This document shows, piece after piece, positions 43,032 through 52,817 of a DNA stretch of 64,000 nt. A program made the translations under genes and the position numbers. Within the stretch, counting starts at the first letter, position 1; the number at the start of each line of letters is the position of its first letter. Source of the stretch: DATFNI01 sp963787205 (GTDB lineage Bacteria; Bacteroidota; Rhodothermia; Balneolales; DATFMH01). The notes under the pieces were generated by a model, which made no database searches, was not told where the DNA came from, and worked only from the letters and a program-made list of their open reading frames with translations. Location: positions 62,001 through 126,000 of the forward strand of contig CAWBCD010000007.1 of assembly GCA_963787205.1 (NCBI GenBank). Direction: 5' to 3'.

Positions 43032-44441
43032 ATGCGGATTCTCAAATTTGGCGGTTCTTCAGTCGGAACTCCCGAAGCAATAAAAAAAGTCGTCTCTATT
43101 ATAAAAGGAAAGCAAAAGCAGGATTCCGTAGCCGTTGTTGTGTCTGCTTTTCGCGGCGTCACCGATTCATTACTGCGTGGTGCGGAACTGGCAGCATCCG
43201 GTTCTTCTGAATTCGCTGATCTCATCCATGAACTGGAAGAGCGGCATATCGATGTCATCCGTGAATGTATTTCTGTCTATCGCCAGAGTGAAGTGATTGC
43301 CCACTTCAAAATGACATTAAACGAGCTGGAAGATATCCTGACCGGTGTAAACCTGGTGAGGGAGCTAACACCACGGACGATGGATTTTATTGTCAGTTTT
43401 GGTGAACGATTCTCCGCATACATCCTTAGCTGGTGCCTGACCGACAATGGCGTTCCGGCCGGCTTTGCCGATGCACGTGAGTTTGTCAAGACCGATATCC
43501 GCTTCGGTTCTGCCCGTGTGTTGATGGAGCAGACATATCGTAACATACGCGACTATTTCAACACCAGAAAAGAGTTGCAGGTTGTCACCGGTTTCATCGC
43601 GTCGACTGAGAAAGGGGAGACCTCGACGTTAGGTCGTGGCGGATCGGATTATACGGCATCCATCCTGGGTGCTGCTCTCGGTGTGGATCTGATTGAAATA
43701 TGGACTGATGTCAACGGACTGATGACTGCCGATCCAAGGAAGGTCAAGCAGGCATTTACGATCCCGGAGCTTTCTTATGAAGAAGCCATGGAGCTTTCTC
43801 ACTTCGGGGCAAAAGTGATTTATCCGCCAACACTACAACCTGCAATGAAAGCCGGCATTCCGATTGTTATCTGCAATACCTTCGACCCCGAATTTCCTGG
43901 TACAAGAATCGAACAACGGCCCAAAGTCAAAAACGGGATCATCAAAGGATTATCGTCAATCGAAAATATCGCTCTGGTTACGGTCAGGGGTAGCGGGATG
44001 ATCGGGGTCAGCGGCATTGCGGCACGTATCTTCAAAGCTCTGGCTGAGGCGGGTATCAATATTATAATGATTACCCAGGCATCTTCTGAGCATACCATCT
44101 GCCTGTCCATCCTCTCAAAATATGCTAAAGACGCTCAGCGAGTGATTGAGGATGAGTTTCGGATTGAGATTATGGAAGAGAGTATCGACCGGGTGCTCAT
44201 TGAAGATGACATGTGTATCATTGCTGTGGTCGGTGATCATATGCAACGTACACCGGGCATAGCGGGACTTGTATTCCAGGCGATGGGCAAGAATGAGATT
44301 AATATTGTGGCTATCGCACAGGGATCGTCCGAACGAAACATTTCTTTCATCGTCAACAAAAATGACGAGGCGGGCGCAATGACGGCACTCCACAGTGCTT
44401 TCTTCACCAAAACGACGGATTCAGGCAGTGCCGGTCACTGA
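43032..44441 (+). CDS. lysC: aspartokinase (ThrA-like kinase half, monofunctional)
   Basis: 469 residues from the ATG at 43032 (AAGG four bases upstream; the first conserved residues, MRILKFGGSSVGTPEAI, begin exactly there), not from the upstream ATG at 42939. LGRGGSDYTASILGAALG and IWTDVNGLMTADPRKV are the kinase motifs; two ACT domains follow (VTVRGSGMIGVSGIAARIF, then IIAVVGDHMQRTPGIAG). The sequence resembles the kinase half of bifunctional ThrA but ends where the homoserine dehydrogenase would begin. It probably phosphorylates aspartate for threonine synthesis with thrB and thrC downstream. Confidence 0.9.
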   Translation: MRILKFGGSSVGTPEAIKKVVSIIKGKQKQDSVAVVVSAFRGVTDSLLRGAELAASGSSEFADLIHELEERHIDVIRECISVYRQSEVIAHFKMTLNELEDILTGVNLVRELTPRTMDFIVSFGERFSAYILSWCLTDNGVPAGFADAREFVKTDIRFGSARVLMEQTYRNIRDYFNTRKELQVVTGFIASTEKGETSTLGRGGSDYTASILGAALGVDLIEIWTDVNGLMTADPRKVKQAFTIPELSYEEAMELSHFGAKVIYPPTLQPAMKAGIPIVICNTFDPEFPGTRIEQRPKVKNGIIKGLSSIENIALVTVRGSGMIGVSGIAARIFKALAEAGINIIMITQASSEHTICLSILSKYAKDAQRVIEDEFRIEIMEESIDRVLIEDDMCIIAVVGDHMQRTPGIAGLVFQAMGKNEINIVAIAQGSSERNISFIVNKNDEAGAMTALHSAFFTKTTDSGSAGH

Positions 44442-44576
44442 AATTCATTCGGCTGCGTTGGTGGAGATACCTTATATTAAATACCTCGCATACTTTCCAG
44501 GATTTTAAACGTTTACATAGTCCCGGCATATTTTTGTAACTATAGATAAATACAAGCCTTTTACGGTTGATTAATA

Positions 44577-45545
44577 ATGATATCAAATAACCTCAGTGAA
44601 GTGCGGGTTTTTGCCCCGGCAAGTGTGGCGAATGTCGGTTGTGGTTTTGATGTGCTTGGCTTTGCCATTGATGAACCCGGTGATGAGATCGTGGCGCGTG
44701 TCCGTGAGGAAACCGGTGTAGTGATTACCGCTGTCCATGGTGATGGAGGTAAACTTCCATTGCGGGTCGATCAAAACACAGCCGGAGTGGCGGCAACAGC
44801 TCTTCTTCAGGATGTTACAGATAATCTACCATTCGGTATTGAACTGGAACTATATAAGAAAATGCCGCTGGGCAGCGGTCTCGGGTCCAGTGCCGCCAGT
44901 GCCGTTGCGGCTGTTGTTGCCGTGAACCGGTTACTGGGCGATCCGTATGAGCGCAAGGATCTCCTGCAGTTTGCTGTGGAAGGGGAGCGTGTCGCATGCG
45001 GAGCAGCACATGCAGACAATGCCGGTGCATCCCTGTTGGGCGGATTTGTTTTTATCAGGAGCAATCATCCGATGGATGTGTTTCCTATTGACTATCCGGA
45101 AGATCTTCACAGTACGGTGATACATCCTCATATCGAGATTCGCACCGAAGACACCCGTAAGATCCTGCGCAAGCAGATCTTGCTGGCCCGTGCCGTAGCG
45201 CAATGGGGCAATGTCGGTGCGTTGGTAGCCGGACTGATGAAGGGAGATCATGACCTGATCGGACGCTCTCTTCACGACGAGATCATCGAACCCATTCGTT
45301 CGGTGCTTATACCCGGATTCAACCAGATGAAATCGGCCGCGATGGATGCCGGTGCTCTTGGGTGCAGCATATCCGGTTCCGGACCTTCGGTTTTTGCCCT
45401 GAGCAGGTCAAAAGAGGAGGCACAGAAAATCGGTTCGGCCATGCAACGGGCTGTCGCATCAGTTGGTTTGGACAGCGATGTTTATATATCGAAAATCAAT
45501 AAAGCGGGTAGTACGGTTATCAGTGAAAAGCAACTGACTCATTAG
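44577..45545 (+). CDS. thrB: homoserine kinase
   Basis: 322 residues of the GHMP family. VFAPASVANVGCGFDVLGFA (9-28) is the N-terminal motif, KKMPLGSGLGSSAASAVAAV the ATP loop, and GALGCSISGSGPSVFALS the C-terminal motif. It phosphorylates homoserine. It lies between aspartokinase and thrC with short gaps (135 and 64 bases). Confidence 0.95.
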   Translation: MISNNLSEVRVFAPASVANVGCGFDVLGFAIDEPGDEIVARVREETGVVITAVHGDGGKLPLRVDQNTAGVAATALLQDVTDNLPFGIELELYKKMPLGSGLGSSAASAVAAVVAVNRLLGDPYERKDLLQFAVEGERVACGAAHADNAGASLLGGFVFIRSNHPMDVFPIDYPEDLHSTVIHPHIEIRTEDTRKILRKQILLARAVAQWGNVGALVAGLMKGDHDLIGRSLHDEIIEPIRSVLIPGFNQMKSAAMDAGALGCSISGSGPSVFALSRSKEEAQKIGSAMQRAVASVGLDSDVYISKINKAGSTVISEKQLTH

Positions 45546-45609
45546 CGGTCAGACGGCTCTAAACCGTCAGAGCGTTTACGGAACCAGTGATTCCAACATT
45601 CTCCAGATT

Positions 45610-46980
45610 ATGCAGTTTCTAAGCACGAACAAAAAAAGCAGACCGGTTTCTTTCTATGAGGCTGTCTTGATGGGATTAGCCGATGATGGTGGTCTGTATA
45701 TGCCGGAAAACATACCTCAACTTCCCAACGAATTCTGGCGGGGGGTTACCGACCTGTCTTTTAAAGAAATCGCGTTTAAAGTAGCCCGCCCGTTTGTCCG
45801 GAATGAACTGGATGACAGTGACTTGCAAGCTGTGATCGATGATGCGTTCTCCTTCGATGCCCCTCTGATCCCACTTGATGACAAGATTTATGTGACGGAG
45901 CTGTTTCATGGTCCCACGCTGGCTTTTAAGGACTTTGGAGCCAGGTTTATGTCCCGCGTCTTTTCCGCGATGAATGATAAGAAGGAAGAACTGGATGGCC
46001 AGAAAAGACAGTCGGACCGGAAAGAGAATGATGTTTACATTCTTGTAGCTACTTCGGGCGATACAGGCAGTGCCGTGGCTCATGGATTCCTGGGAGTACC
46101 CGGTATCAGGGTCTGTCTCTTGTATCCAAGTGGCAAGGTCAGCAAACTCCAGGAACAACAATTGACAACCGTGGGTGGTAATGTTACTGCAATTGAGGTT
46201 GACGGGACATTCGACGACTGTCAGAAGATGGTGAAACAGGCTTTTTCGGATGCTGATTTGAGGAGTGAACTCACGCTGAGCTCGGCCAATTCGATCAATT
46301 TTGCACGGCTGTTGCCGCAGTCGTTCTATTATATTTATGCTTTTGCCCAGTTAAAGAAATCGACGGATGAGAAGCCGGTTTTCTGTGTGCCGAGCGGAAA
46401 TATGGGCAACCTGACGGGCGGATTGCTGGCCATGCAGATGGGAATGCCCGTGGACCAGTTTATCGTGGCTACGAATGTGAATGATGTAGTTCCGGAATAT
46501 TTAAGGAAAGGGATCTTTACACCGAGGCCATCCATCCGGACTCTCTCTAATGCCATGGATGTCGGTAATCCGAGCAACCTGGATCGGATACGATTTCTTT
46601 TCGGTGATTCCATTTCTACAGTCAGGAAGCATTTATATGGAAGTTCATTTAATGATGATCAGACCCGGGATGCCATCCAGTGGGTTTATCAGCAGACAGA
46701 ATATGTGCTGGATCCACACACGGCTGTGGGTTACCTGGCAAGTGAAGAATACCGTAAGACAACAGGCGATGAAGAATCCCCGATCATCCTGATGTCTACG
46801 GCTCATCCCGCCAAATTCAAGGACACGGTGGAGTCGGTCATCGGGGAATCGATCCCCATGCCGAAACAACTGCAGGAATGTATGGAGAAACCAAAACAGG
46901 CCATCCCTCTGGATGCTGATTACCCGGCCTTAAAGAACTTTCTTCTTGATCATCATGCACAGGTTGAAGCTGGAAATTGA
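45610..46980 (+). CDS. thrC: threonine synthase
   Basis: 456 residues of the longer enteric/yeast-type threonine synthase. LFHGPTLAFKDFGARFMSRV holds the PLP lysine; VATSGDTGSAVAHGFLG is the phosphate cup. VCLLYPSGKVSKLQEQQ and FCVPSGNMGNLTGGLLAM are substrate and cofactor blocks. It makes threonine from phosphohomoserine and ends the aspartokinase-thrB-thrC unit. Confidence 0.95.
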   Translation: MQFLSTNKKSRPVSFYEAVLMGLADDGGLYMPENIPQLPNEFWRGVTDLSFKEIAFKVARPFVRNELDDSDLQAVIDDAFSFDAPLIPLDDKIYVTELFHGPTLAFKDFGARFMSRVFSAMNDKKEELDGQKRQSDRKENDVYILVATSGDTGSAVAHGFLGVPGIRVCLLYPSGKVSKLQEQQLTTVGGNVTAIEVDGTFDDCQKMVKQAFSDADLRSELTLSSANSINFARLLPQSFYYIYAFAQLKKSTDEKPVFCVPSGNMGNLTGGLLAMQMGMPVDQFIVATNVNDVVPEYLRKGIFTPRPSIRTLSNAMDVGNPSNLDRIRFLFGDSISTVRKHLYGSSFNDDQTRDAIQWVYQQTEYVLDPHTAVGYLASEEYRKTTGDEESPIILMSTAHPAKFKDTVESVIGESIPMPKQLQECMEKPKQAIPLDADYPALKNFLLDHHAQVEAGN

Positions 46981-47073
46981 TATGGGATCAAGCTGAATAA
47001 GCGACATAGCTACATGGGAAAACATATTCGCCGAACAACTATATTGCTTTTGATTGCCAAATGTAATTCGGTT

Positions 47074-47093
47074 TCCCCCTTTGCCAAGGGGGA
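47074..47093. repeat. short GC hairpin downstream of thrC
   Basis: CCCCCTT (47075-47081) pairs with AAGGGGG (47086-47092) around GCCA's inner bases. There is no T run, so it is more likely an intergenic repeat than a terminator. Confidence 0.4.
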
Positions 47094-47190
47094 GTATTGG
47101 TACCCTGGCTAATGGTACGACTGTATTCCATCCTTAAAAAATTAATTATTCTTACATCAGGCACTCCATTATTGACGCATAATCATACCC

Positions 47191-48366
47191 ATGAAAGATA
47201 AACTTGACGAGATACGATCCAGACTGGATTCTATTGATAAGACGATTATTGATGCCCTTGCTGAACGTCAGAAAGCCGTTCAACAGGTCTTTTCGCTGAA
47301 AGCAAAGAACTCCGGTAGGTTAAGGGATTATCAGCGGGAGGAACAGATCCTCTCCGAAATTGGAGATATCGCTCGAAAAGCGGGATTGGATCGTTATTTC
47401 GCAGAACAGATATTCAGGGAGATCATCAATCACTCCGTTCGCACTCAGACCCATGCTTTAATGGACTACCATAATCCATCCCGTTCTGATAAGACGATTA
47501 GAGTTGCATACCAGGGCACTGAGGGTGCGTTTAGTCACGTGGCAACACAACATCATTTCGGTGACAGGTACGCAGATATCACCAGTTACGGGTATGATAC
47601 GTTTCAGGAAGCGGGTAAAGCAGTTGAAAACGGTGATGTGGATGTGGCCATCCTGCCAATCGAGAATACGACTGCGGGATCTATTAATGAGACATATGAT
47701 CTGTTAGGAAGCAGCTCACTGGTGATTGTGGGTGAAGAAGTGCTACGCATCCGTCATTGCTTGCTTGCACTCGAACCTGTTCCGATTGAGCGAATTCGAC
47801 GTATTATCTCGCATCCACAGGCTTTGGCACAGTGCAGCCGGTTTTTGTCGAAGCTGACGCACTGCCACGTGGAATCATATCTGGATACGGCTCTGGCAGC
47901 GCGTAAAGTGCAGGAGGACGGGGACCTCTCGCTGGCAGCCATTGCCGGTGCGCAGGCGGCAGAACAATATGGACTGCATATCATTGAACGTGACATCGCG
48001 AACCAGGATCTGAACTTTACGCGATTTGTGATCGTTGCCCCCGAACCGGTTTACTGTGATCCTCAGATACCATGCAAGACATCGCTTGTAATGGCCACAA
48101 GCCATGAGAAGGGCGCTTTGATTGACTGTCTTCGCGTGCTGGGTGACCATGGTATCAACATGGCAAAGCTTGAATCTCGGCCGCGGCCCAACGTTCCCTG
48201 GCAATACCTGTTTTATCTTGATATCGAGGGTAATACCCAGGATGAGAATGTCGAAGAGGCACTGAACGAACTGAAGAAAGAGGCAAGTTTTGTTAAGATT
48301 CTGGGTTGCTATCCCGTCCAGCCGAACAGTGAAGAAGTAGCTAAAAAAACGGAAATAAGGAAATAA
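47191..48366 (+). CDS. pheA: bifunctional chorismate mutase/prephenate dehydratase
   Basis: 391 residues. The N-terminal 90 form a chorismate mutase helix bundle (IRSRLDSIDKTIIDALAERQ). Residues about 105-280 are prephenate dehydratase (VAYQGTEGAFSHVATQHHF, LPIENTTAGSINETYDLL, and NFTRFVIVA with the catalytic TRF). A C-terminal ACT domain (SLVMATSHEKGALIDCLRVL, then KLESRPRPNVPWQYLFYLD) binds phenylalanine for feedback. It turns chorismate into phenylpyruvate. No Phe-rich leader frame was found upstream. Confidence 0.93.
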   Translation: MKDKLDEIRSRLDSIDKTIIDALAERQKAVQQVFSLKAKNSGRLRDYQREEQILSEIGDIARKAGLDRYFAEQIFREIINHSVRTQTHALMDYHNPSRSDKTIRVAYQGTEGAFSHVATQHHFGDRYADITSYGYDTFQEAGKAVENGDVDVAILPIENTTAGSINETYDLLGSSSLVIVGEEVLRIRHCLLALEPVPIERIRRIISHPQALAQCSRFLSKLTHCHVESYLDTALAARKVQEDGDLSLAAIAGAQAAEQYGLHIIERDIANQDLNFTRFVIVAPEPVYCDPQIPCKTSLVMATSHEKGALIDCLRVLGDHGINMAKLESRPRPNVPWQYLFYLDIEGNTQDENVEEALNELKKEASFVKILGCYPVQPNSEEVAKKTEIRK

Positions 48367-48467
48367 GGAAATACTCGACGCAGGGTCAAGCGTCCTCGAT
48401 TGAACCACACGCCAGGTTATTTTGGATTTGCTGTCCTTTCACTGAAAACCCGTAACGCGGAACCCGC

Positions 48468-48503
48468 AACTGACAACTAACACCTAGTAACTAACAACAA
48501 GAC
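48468..48503. repeat. AACTAAC word repeat before alaC
   Basis: A tract of AACTGAC, AACTAAC and related words ends one base before the alaC start codon. It belongs to the same word family as 4461-4500. Confidence 0.5.
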
Positions 48504-48504
48504 A

Positions 48505-49689
48505 ATGGGCACTTTTGAATTTAATCGTATCAATCGTTTACCTCCCTATGCTTTTGCCGTAACAAATGAGCTGAAGATGCAGGCACGGCGAGCGGGCGAG
48601 GACATCGTCGATATGAGTATGGGCAACCCCGATCAGCCTACGCCGGAGCCAATTGTCGAAAAACTTATAGAAGCTGTTCATAATAGCCGTAACCACCGTT
48701 ATTCGGTCTCCCGCGGCATCTATAAACTACGAGTCGCAATATCGGACTGGTACAAACGCAGGTACGACGTGGACATTGATCCGCAGAGTGAAGCCATCGT
48801 GACGATGGGATCAAAAGAAGGCCTTGCACACCTCGTCCTCAGCATCATCGATCAGGGTGATATCGTGTTATGCCCGGATCCGACCTATCCCATCCATGCC
48901 TACTCGGTTGTCATCGCCGGTGGTGATCTGAGGCGAGTCCCTTTATTTCAGGGGGATGACTTTTTTGAACGTCTCGAGGAAGCCTACAATCAAAGCTGGC
49001 CACGCCCGAAACTGATGATCCTGAATTTTCCACATAACCCCACCACAGAGGTTGTAGATCTCGACTTCTTCCAGAAAGTCGTCGATTTTGCATTGGAAAG
49101 GAATGTACTGGTCATCCACGACTTGGCGTATGCCGATTTGTGTTTCGACGGATACCAGGCTCCGAGCATGTTACAGATACCCGAAGCACGCAAGATAGCT
49201 GTGGAGACATTTACACTCTCCAAGAGCTACAACATGCCGGGATGGCGTGTTGGTTTCTGTGTGGGCAACCAGGATCTGATCGCTGCTTTGACCCGCATGA
49301 AGAGCTATCTTGATTACGGGATATTTCAACCTATCCAGATTGCTTCGATAGAGGCTTTAAATAACGGCGATCAATTTCAGGAGGAAGTGACAGAGATTTA
49401 TAAATCACGCCGTGATATACTGGTGGACTCGTTGAATAACATTGGCTGGGAGGTCATCAAACCCAAAGCCACGATGTTCGTTTGGGGGAGAATACCTGAA
49501 CAGTACCGGAAGATGGGCTCAATGGAGTTTTCCAAGTTTCTGCTAAAAGAGGGGAAAGTGGCTGTATCACCCGGTATCGGATTTGGTAATTATGGTGACG
49601 AACACGTCCGTTTTGCACTGATTGAAAACGAACAACGTATTCGGCAGGCGGTCAGGGGCATTAAAAAAGCCTTTGCGAATAATTCGTAA
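48505..49689 (+). CDS. alaC: alanine transaminase-type aminotransferase
   Basis: 394 residues. The match in texture to E. coli AlaC is close along the whole length: FNRINRLPPYAFAVTNELKM, YSVSRGIYKLRVAISDWYKR, MGSKEGLAHLVLSIIDQGD and TLSKSYNMPGWRVGF with the PLP Lys. It interconverts pyruvate and alanine with glutamate, although the same subfamily also contains methionine and diaminopimelate transaminases. It follows pheA after a gap filled partly by word repeats, so co-transcription is possible but unsupported. Confidence 0.88.
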   Translation: MGTFEFNRINRLPPYAFAVTNELKMQARRAGEDIVDMSMGNPDQPTPEPIVEKLIEAVHNSRNHRYSVSRGIYKLRVAISDWYKRRYDVDIDPQSEAIVTMGSKEGLAHLVLSIIDQGDIVLCPDPTYPIHAYSVVIAGGDLRRVPLFQGDDFFERLEEAYNQSWPRPKLMILNFPHNPTTEVVDLDFFQKVVDFALERNVLVIHDLAYADLCFDGYQAPSMLQIPEARKIAVETFTLSKSYNMPGWRVGFCVGNQDLIAALTRMKSYLDYGIFQPIQIASIEALNNGDQFQEEVTEIYKSRRDILVDSLNNIGWEVIKPKATMFVWGRIPEQYRKMGSMEFSKFLLKEGKVAVSPGIGFGNYGDEHVRFALIENEQRIRQAVRGIKKAFANNS

Positions 49690-50072
49690 GGTTTGTTTTA
49701 TTGCTTTTGCAGCGGGCGTTCTGGCCATAAGTCATATAGTACCTCGTCAGATGACCGCCTGATTCGGCTCCTCTTTGCCCGAATTTTTATGATGGAAAAA
49801 CTGTGGACAGCTAAACAAAAAGCACCTGATAAATGGAGCTAAAGCTCATGCTTATCTGCTTTTTTTTAATTCCGTCAGCTAAAGCAGACGGCAATCAATA
49901 AGGATCTATTCCTGTTGCGGGTTTAGCCAACTGAAGAGGAGAAGAATATAAGAAATCGGGCTTTTGCCCATATCCTCTCCGAAAAATTCCACCTTAATAA
50001 GAGACACGAAAGCCCCTTGCCGTGGATATAAAGAGAGGTTGAGGAGAAGTAACTCTCAAACGTTGTGTCAAA
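49690..50072. other. intergenic region with two GCTAAAGC hairpins
   Basis: Between the convergent alaC and hisS. It holds two small hairpins that share a GCTAAAGC core, GAGCT/AGCTC (49836-49847) and CCGTC/GACGG (49872-49891), which look REP-like. No gene is supported; the plus frame at 49964-50155 runs into hisS antisense. Confidence 0.5.
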
Positions 50073-51338
50073 TCACATCGCTGGGGCAATGCGTTTGTGA
50101 ATTTCTTCGAGTGGCAAGTTTTTTTCTTCGCTTTTTTCCATGTCACGCAGCGTGAATTCTCCGGTTTCCAGTTCATTGTCGCCTATGATGATAGAAAACC
50201 GGGCATTTTCGCGGTTGGCATCTTTCATTTGGGCTTTGATGGATCGTCCGGCATAATCCATGGTGCAGGAGATGCCTTTTTGACGAAACTCATGGAGATG
50301 AGACAAGGCCCAGTTACGTGCTTTATCACCAATAGTCACCAGATATACATCAACGGCCGGTTCGGAACCCAGTTCGATACCCAGGGCATCACATGCTATA
50401 AAAAGCCGCTCGATGCCGGCAGCAAAACCTACGGCTGGGGTAGCGGGTCCACCGAGCTCTTCAATCAATAGGTCATAGCGACCTCCTGCACCCAGAGCAT
50501 CCTGCCCGCCCAAGTCCGGACTAATCAATTCGAATGCAGTCTTGGTGTAGTAATCGAGTCCACGTACAAGCCGGGGATCAACGTCATAGGTAATGCCCAA
50601 ACCCGCTAAATACCGTTTCACAAGGTCGAAGTGCTCCAGGCATTCTTCATTCAGATAATCGGTGATGACCGGGGCATCTTCAACGATTGGCCGGTCCTGT
50701 TCTTCCTTCGAATCGAGGATGCGCATCGGGTTGGTCTCGAAACGCTGCTGCGAAACCTTCGAAAGCTTAGATAGATTGGGGCGGAGATAATCCTGCAGGA
50801 CATTCTTATAACGCTGCCGGCTTTCTGGATCACCAACCGAATTTATCTTCAAAGTGAAATTACGAATACCCACTTGCCGGTAAACATCCATCATAAACGC
50901 GATGACATCCACATCTGCCGCAGGATCCGGACTACCGATAATTTCGGCACCGAACTGATGGAATTGCCGCTGTCGACCCTTTTGTGGTCGTTCTGCACGA
51001 AACATGGGACCAATGTAGAACAGTTGCTGAGTGCCGCCCCGTTGTTTGAGATTGTGCTCGATATAAGCCCGGCTGACGGGTGCGGTTCCTTCCGGTCGGA
51101 GTACATAATGGTCATCGCCGCGATCAAAGGCGAACATCTCTTTCGAGACGATATCCGTAAGCTGACCGACACCGCGTGCAATGAGTTCGGTCTGCTCCAA
51201 AATGGGAGTTCTTATTTCCCGGAAATGAAACCGCCGGGCGGTATCTCTGATCAAAAGTTCGAGTTGTTGCCATTTTTCGACCTCGCCAGGTAATATGTCA
51301 ACCATTCCGGTGTGGGTCGTAAAAAGGGGTTTTGCCAT
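50073..51338 (-). CDS. hisS: histidyl-tRNA synthetase
   Basis: 421 residues, class II. YVLRPEGTAPVSRAYIEHN contains motif 1/2 sequences and FRAERPQKGRQRQFHQFGAE is motif 2. LVRGLDYYTKTAFE and GAGGRYDLLIEELGG are the histidine-specific HisA/HisB blocks, and the C-terminus is the anticodon-binding domain (GDKARNWALSHLHEFRQKG). It charges tRNA-His. It starts 21 bases after the DegT-type aminotransferase stop, so they may share a transcript. Confidence 0.96.
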   Translation of the reverse strand: MAKPLFTTHTGMVDILPGEVEKWQQLELLIRDTARRFHFREIRTPILEQTELIARGVGQLTDIVSKEMFAFDRGDDHYVLRPEGTAPVSRAYIEHNLKQRGGTQQLFYIGPMFRAERPQKGRQRQFHQFGAEIIGSPDPAADVDVIAFMMDVYRQVGIRNFTLKINSVGDPESRQRYKNVLQDYLRPNLSKLSKVSQQRFETNPMRILDSKEEQDRPIVEDAPVITDYLNEECLEHFDLVKRYLAGLGITYDVDPRLVRGLDYYTKTAFELISPDLGGQDALGAGGRYDLLIEELGGPATPAVGFAAGIERLFIACDALGIELGSEPAVDVYLVTIGDKARNWALSHLHEFRQKGISCTMDYAGRSIKAQMKDANRENARFSIIIGDNELETGEFTLRDMEKSEEKNLPLEEIHKRIAPAM

Positions 51339-51359
51339 GAATCCTGTTTTCTTAAAAAA

Positions 51360-52604
51360 TTATGTTAACGTTTTAACGATATGAGCGACAATATATTCCT
51401 GTTGATCGTCCGTTAGTTCTGGATAGATCGGAAGAGCGAGTGTTTGCTTACCGGCAGCGGCGGCGTTGGGACAATCGATATCCTGATATCCGAGGTATGC
51501 AAAACATTCCTGTTCGTGCAGAGGAACCGGGTAATAGATGGCGTTGCCGATTCCGGCGTCGTCCAGTGCTTTTTGAAGTTCATCTCGTCTTTTTGTCCGG
51601 ATTACATATTGGTGATACACATGTCGTCCACCTGTTTCCGGTTTGCCTGTTGTTTCAATTGGTGTCAGGAGTTTATCCGGATTGTCATCGACGGCCTCAT
51701 TTATTTCAGATGCACGCCGGACCTGGCTGTTAAAACGGATTCCCGCCTCTTCAAATAACCGGTTGTACTTCAAGGCTTTCTCACGCCGTGCCGTGTGCCA
51801 GTTCTCGAGGTGCCTCAATTTGACGTTTAAAACGGCAGCCTGAATGGAATCGAGCCTGCTGTTGATACCGACGACTTTATGATGATATTTCGGTTTTGAT
51901 CCGTGAACACGCAGGATACGGAGTTTTTCTGCATAGTCAGCCTTACACGTGGTAACAAGACCGCCATCACCGTAGCCGCCGAGATTTTTACTTGGGAAGA
52001 AACTGAAGCATCCGAAATCGCCCATCGTTCCTGACATTCTGCCTTTGAATTTTGCACCGATGGCCTGTGCGGCATCTTCAATAAGCTCGACATTGTGACG
52101 TACGGCAATTTCTGTGAGGTGACTCATGTCCGCGCACTGCCCGTACAAATGAACCGGCATGATGGCTTTGATTCGTCCTTTCTGATCTTTAAACCGCCTG
52201 GAAAGGGGGTGGTCTCCTGTCAGAAACTGCTCGACCAAGTTCGGGTTCAGGTTATAATCATCCGGGTTAATGTCTGTGAACACAGGGATACCACCTATTC
52301 GTGCAATGGCGCCCCCGGTTGCAAAAAAGGTGTATGGAGAAGTCAAAACCAAATCACCCGGTTTCAGATCGATCGTCATCAGAGCCAGCAATAACGCATC
52401 GGAACCTGAAGCGCAACCAATTGCATTGGGGGTGCCGATGTAATCTCCAACCGATTTTTCAAACCGGTCGACTGCCGGTCCCAGCACAAATGCCTGGCTA
52501 TTCAATACTTCTTCAATTTCCGCTTTTATCTCCTCGCGGATACCCTCGTACTGGGCCTTCAGGTCCAGCAATGGAACTCCATTAATTGTTGATGTGTCGT
52601 TCAT
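51360..52604 (-). CDS. DegT/DnrJ/EryC1/StrS-family aminotransferase
   Basis: 414 residues. PLLDLKAQYEGIREEIKAEI opens the fold and GCASGSDALLLALMTIDLKP binds the cofactor phosphate. CFSFFPSKNLGGYGDGGLVT holds the PLP lysine, and HVYHQYVIRT and NAIYYPVPLHEQECF are the C-terminal substrate blocks. Such enzymes transfer an amino group onto a nucleotide-linked keto sugar for glycan synthesis. The substrate cannot be read from context, as no sugar-nucleotide dehydratase is adjacent. Confidence 0.88.
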   Translation of the reverse strand: MNDTSTINGVPLLDLKAQYEGIREEIKAEIEEVLNSQAFVLGPAVDRFEKSVGDYIGTPNAIGCASGSDALLLALMTIDLKPGDLVLTSPYTFFATGGAIARIGGIPVFTDINPDDYNLNPNLVEQFLTGDHPLSRRFKDQKGRIKAIMPVHLYGQCADMSHLTEIAVRHNVELIEDAAQAIGAKFKGRMSGTMGDFGCFSFFPSKNLGGYGDGGLVTTCKADYAEKLRILRVHGSKPKYHHKVVGINSRLDSIQAAVLNVKLRHLENWHTARREKALKYNRLFEEAGIRFNSQVRRASEINEAVDDNPDKLLTPIETTGKPETGGRHVYHQYVIRTKRRDELQKALDDAGIGNAIYYPVPLHEQECFAYLGYQDIDCPNAAAAGKQTLALPIYPELTDDQQEYIVAHIVKTLT

Positions 52605-52636
52605 GTGTTAAAAAATGTGTGCAAGCGAAACACGAA

Positions 52637-52662
52637 GGGTGAACACAGGGATTCACCCATAC
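52637..52662. repeat. REP hairpin upstream of the RAYT gene, copy 1
   Basis: GGGTGAACACAGGGATTCACCC plus ATAC: the GGGTGAA/TTCACCC arms close a CACAGGGA loop. Same family as copies at 52769-52796 and 53613-53640. Confidence 0.8.
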
Positions 52663-52768
52663 GGCCTAACAACGACCGCCACAAATATCCGGAATTTTGG
52701 AGGAAACTAACAGGGGATGTTCCTAAAAGGTGTAAGGACTGGCTTGTTTTGTGATCATATACTTTGCA

Positions 52769-52796
52769 GGGGGCGAACACCTGGGTTCACCCATAC
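52769..52796. repeat. REP hairpin upstream of the RAYT gene, copy 2
   Basis: GGGCGAAC ACCTGG GTTCACCC followed by ATAC, 21 bases before the RAYT start codon. It differs from copy 1 mainly by one stem mismatch (GCGAAC against GTTCAC) and a shorter loop. Confidence 0.8.
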
Positions 52797-52817
52797 AACA
52801 GAAAGAGAGGCATTATT

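Noticed and set aside
46981..47190. Possible Phe leader peptide and attenuator before pheA
   Set aside because: No Phe-rich short frame and no hairpin followed by a T run was found.
49964..50155. 63-codon plus-strand frame near the hisS end
   Set aside because: Overlaps the C-terminal codons of hisS in antisense and has no start signal.
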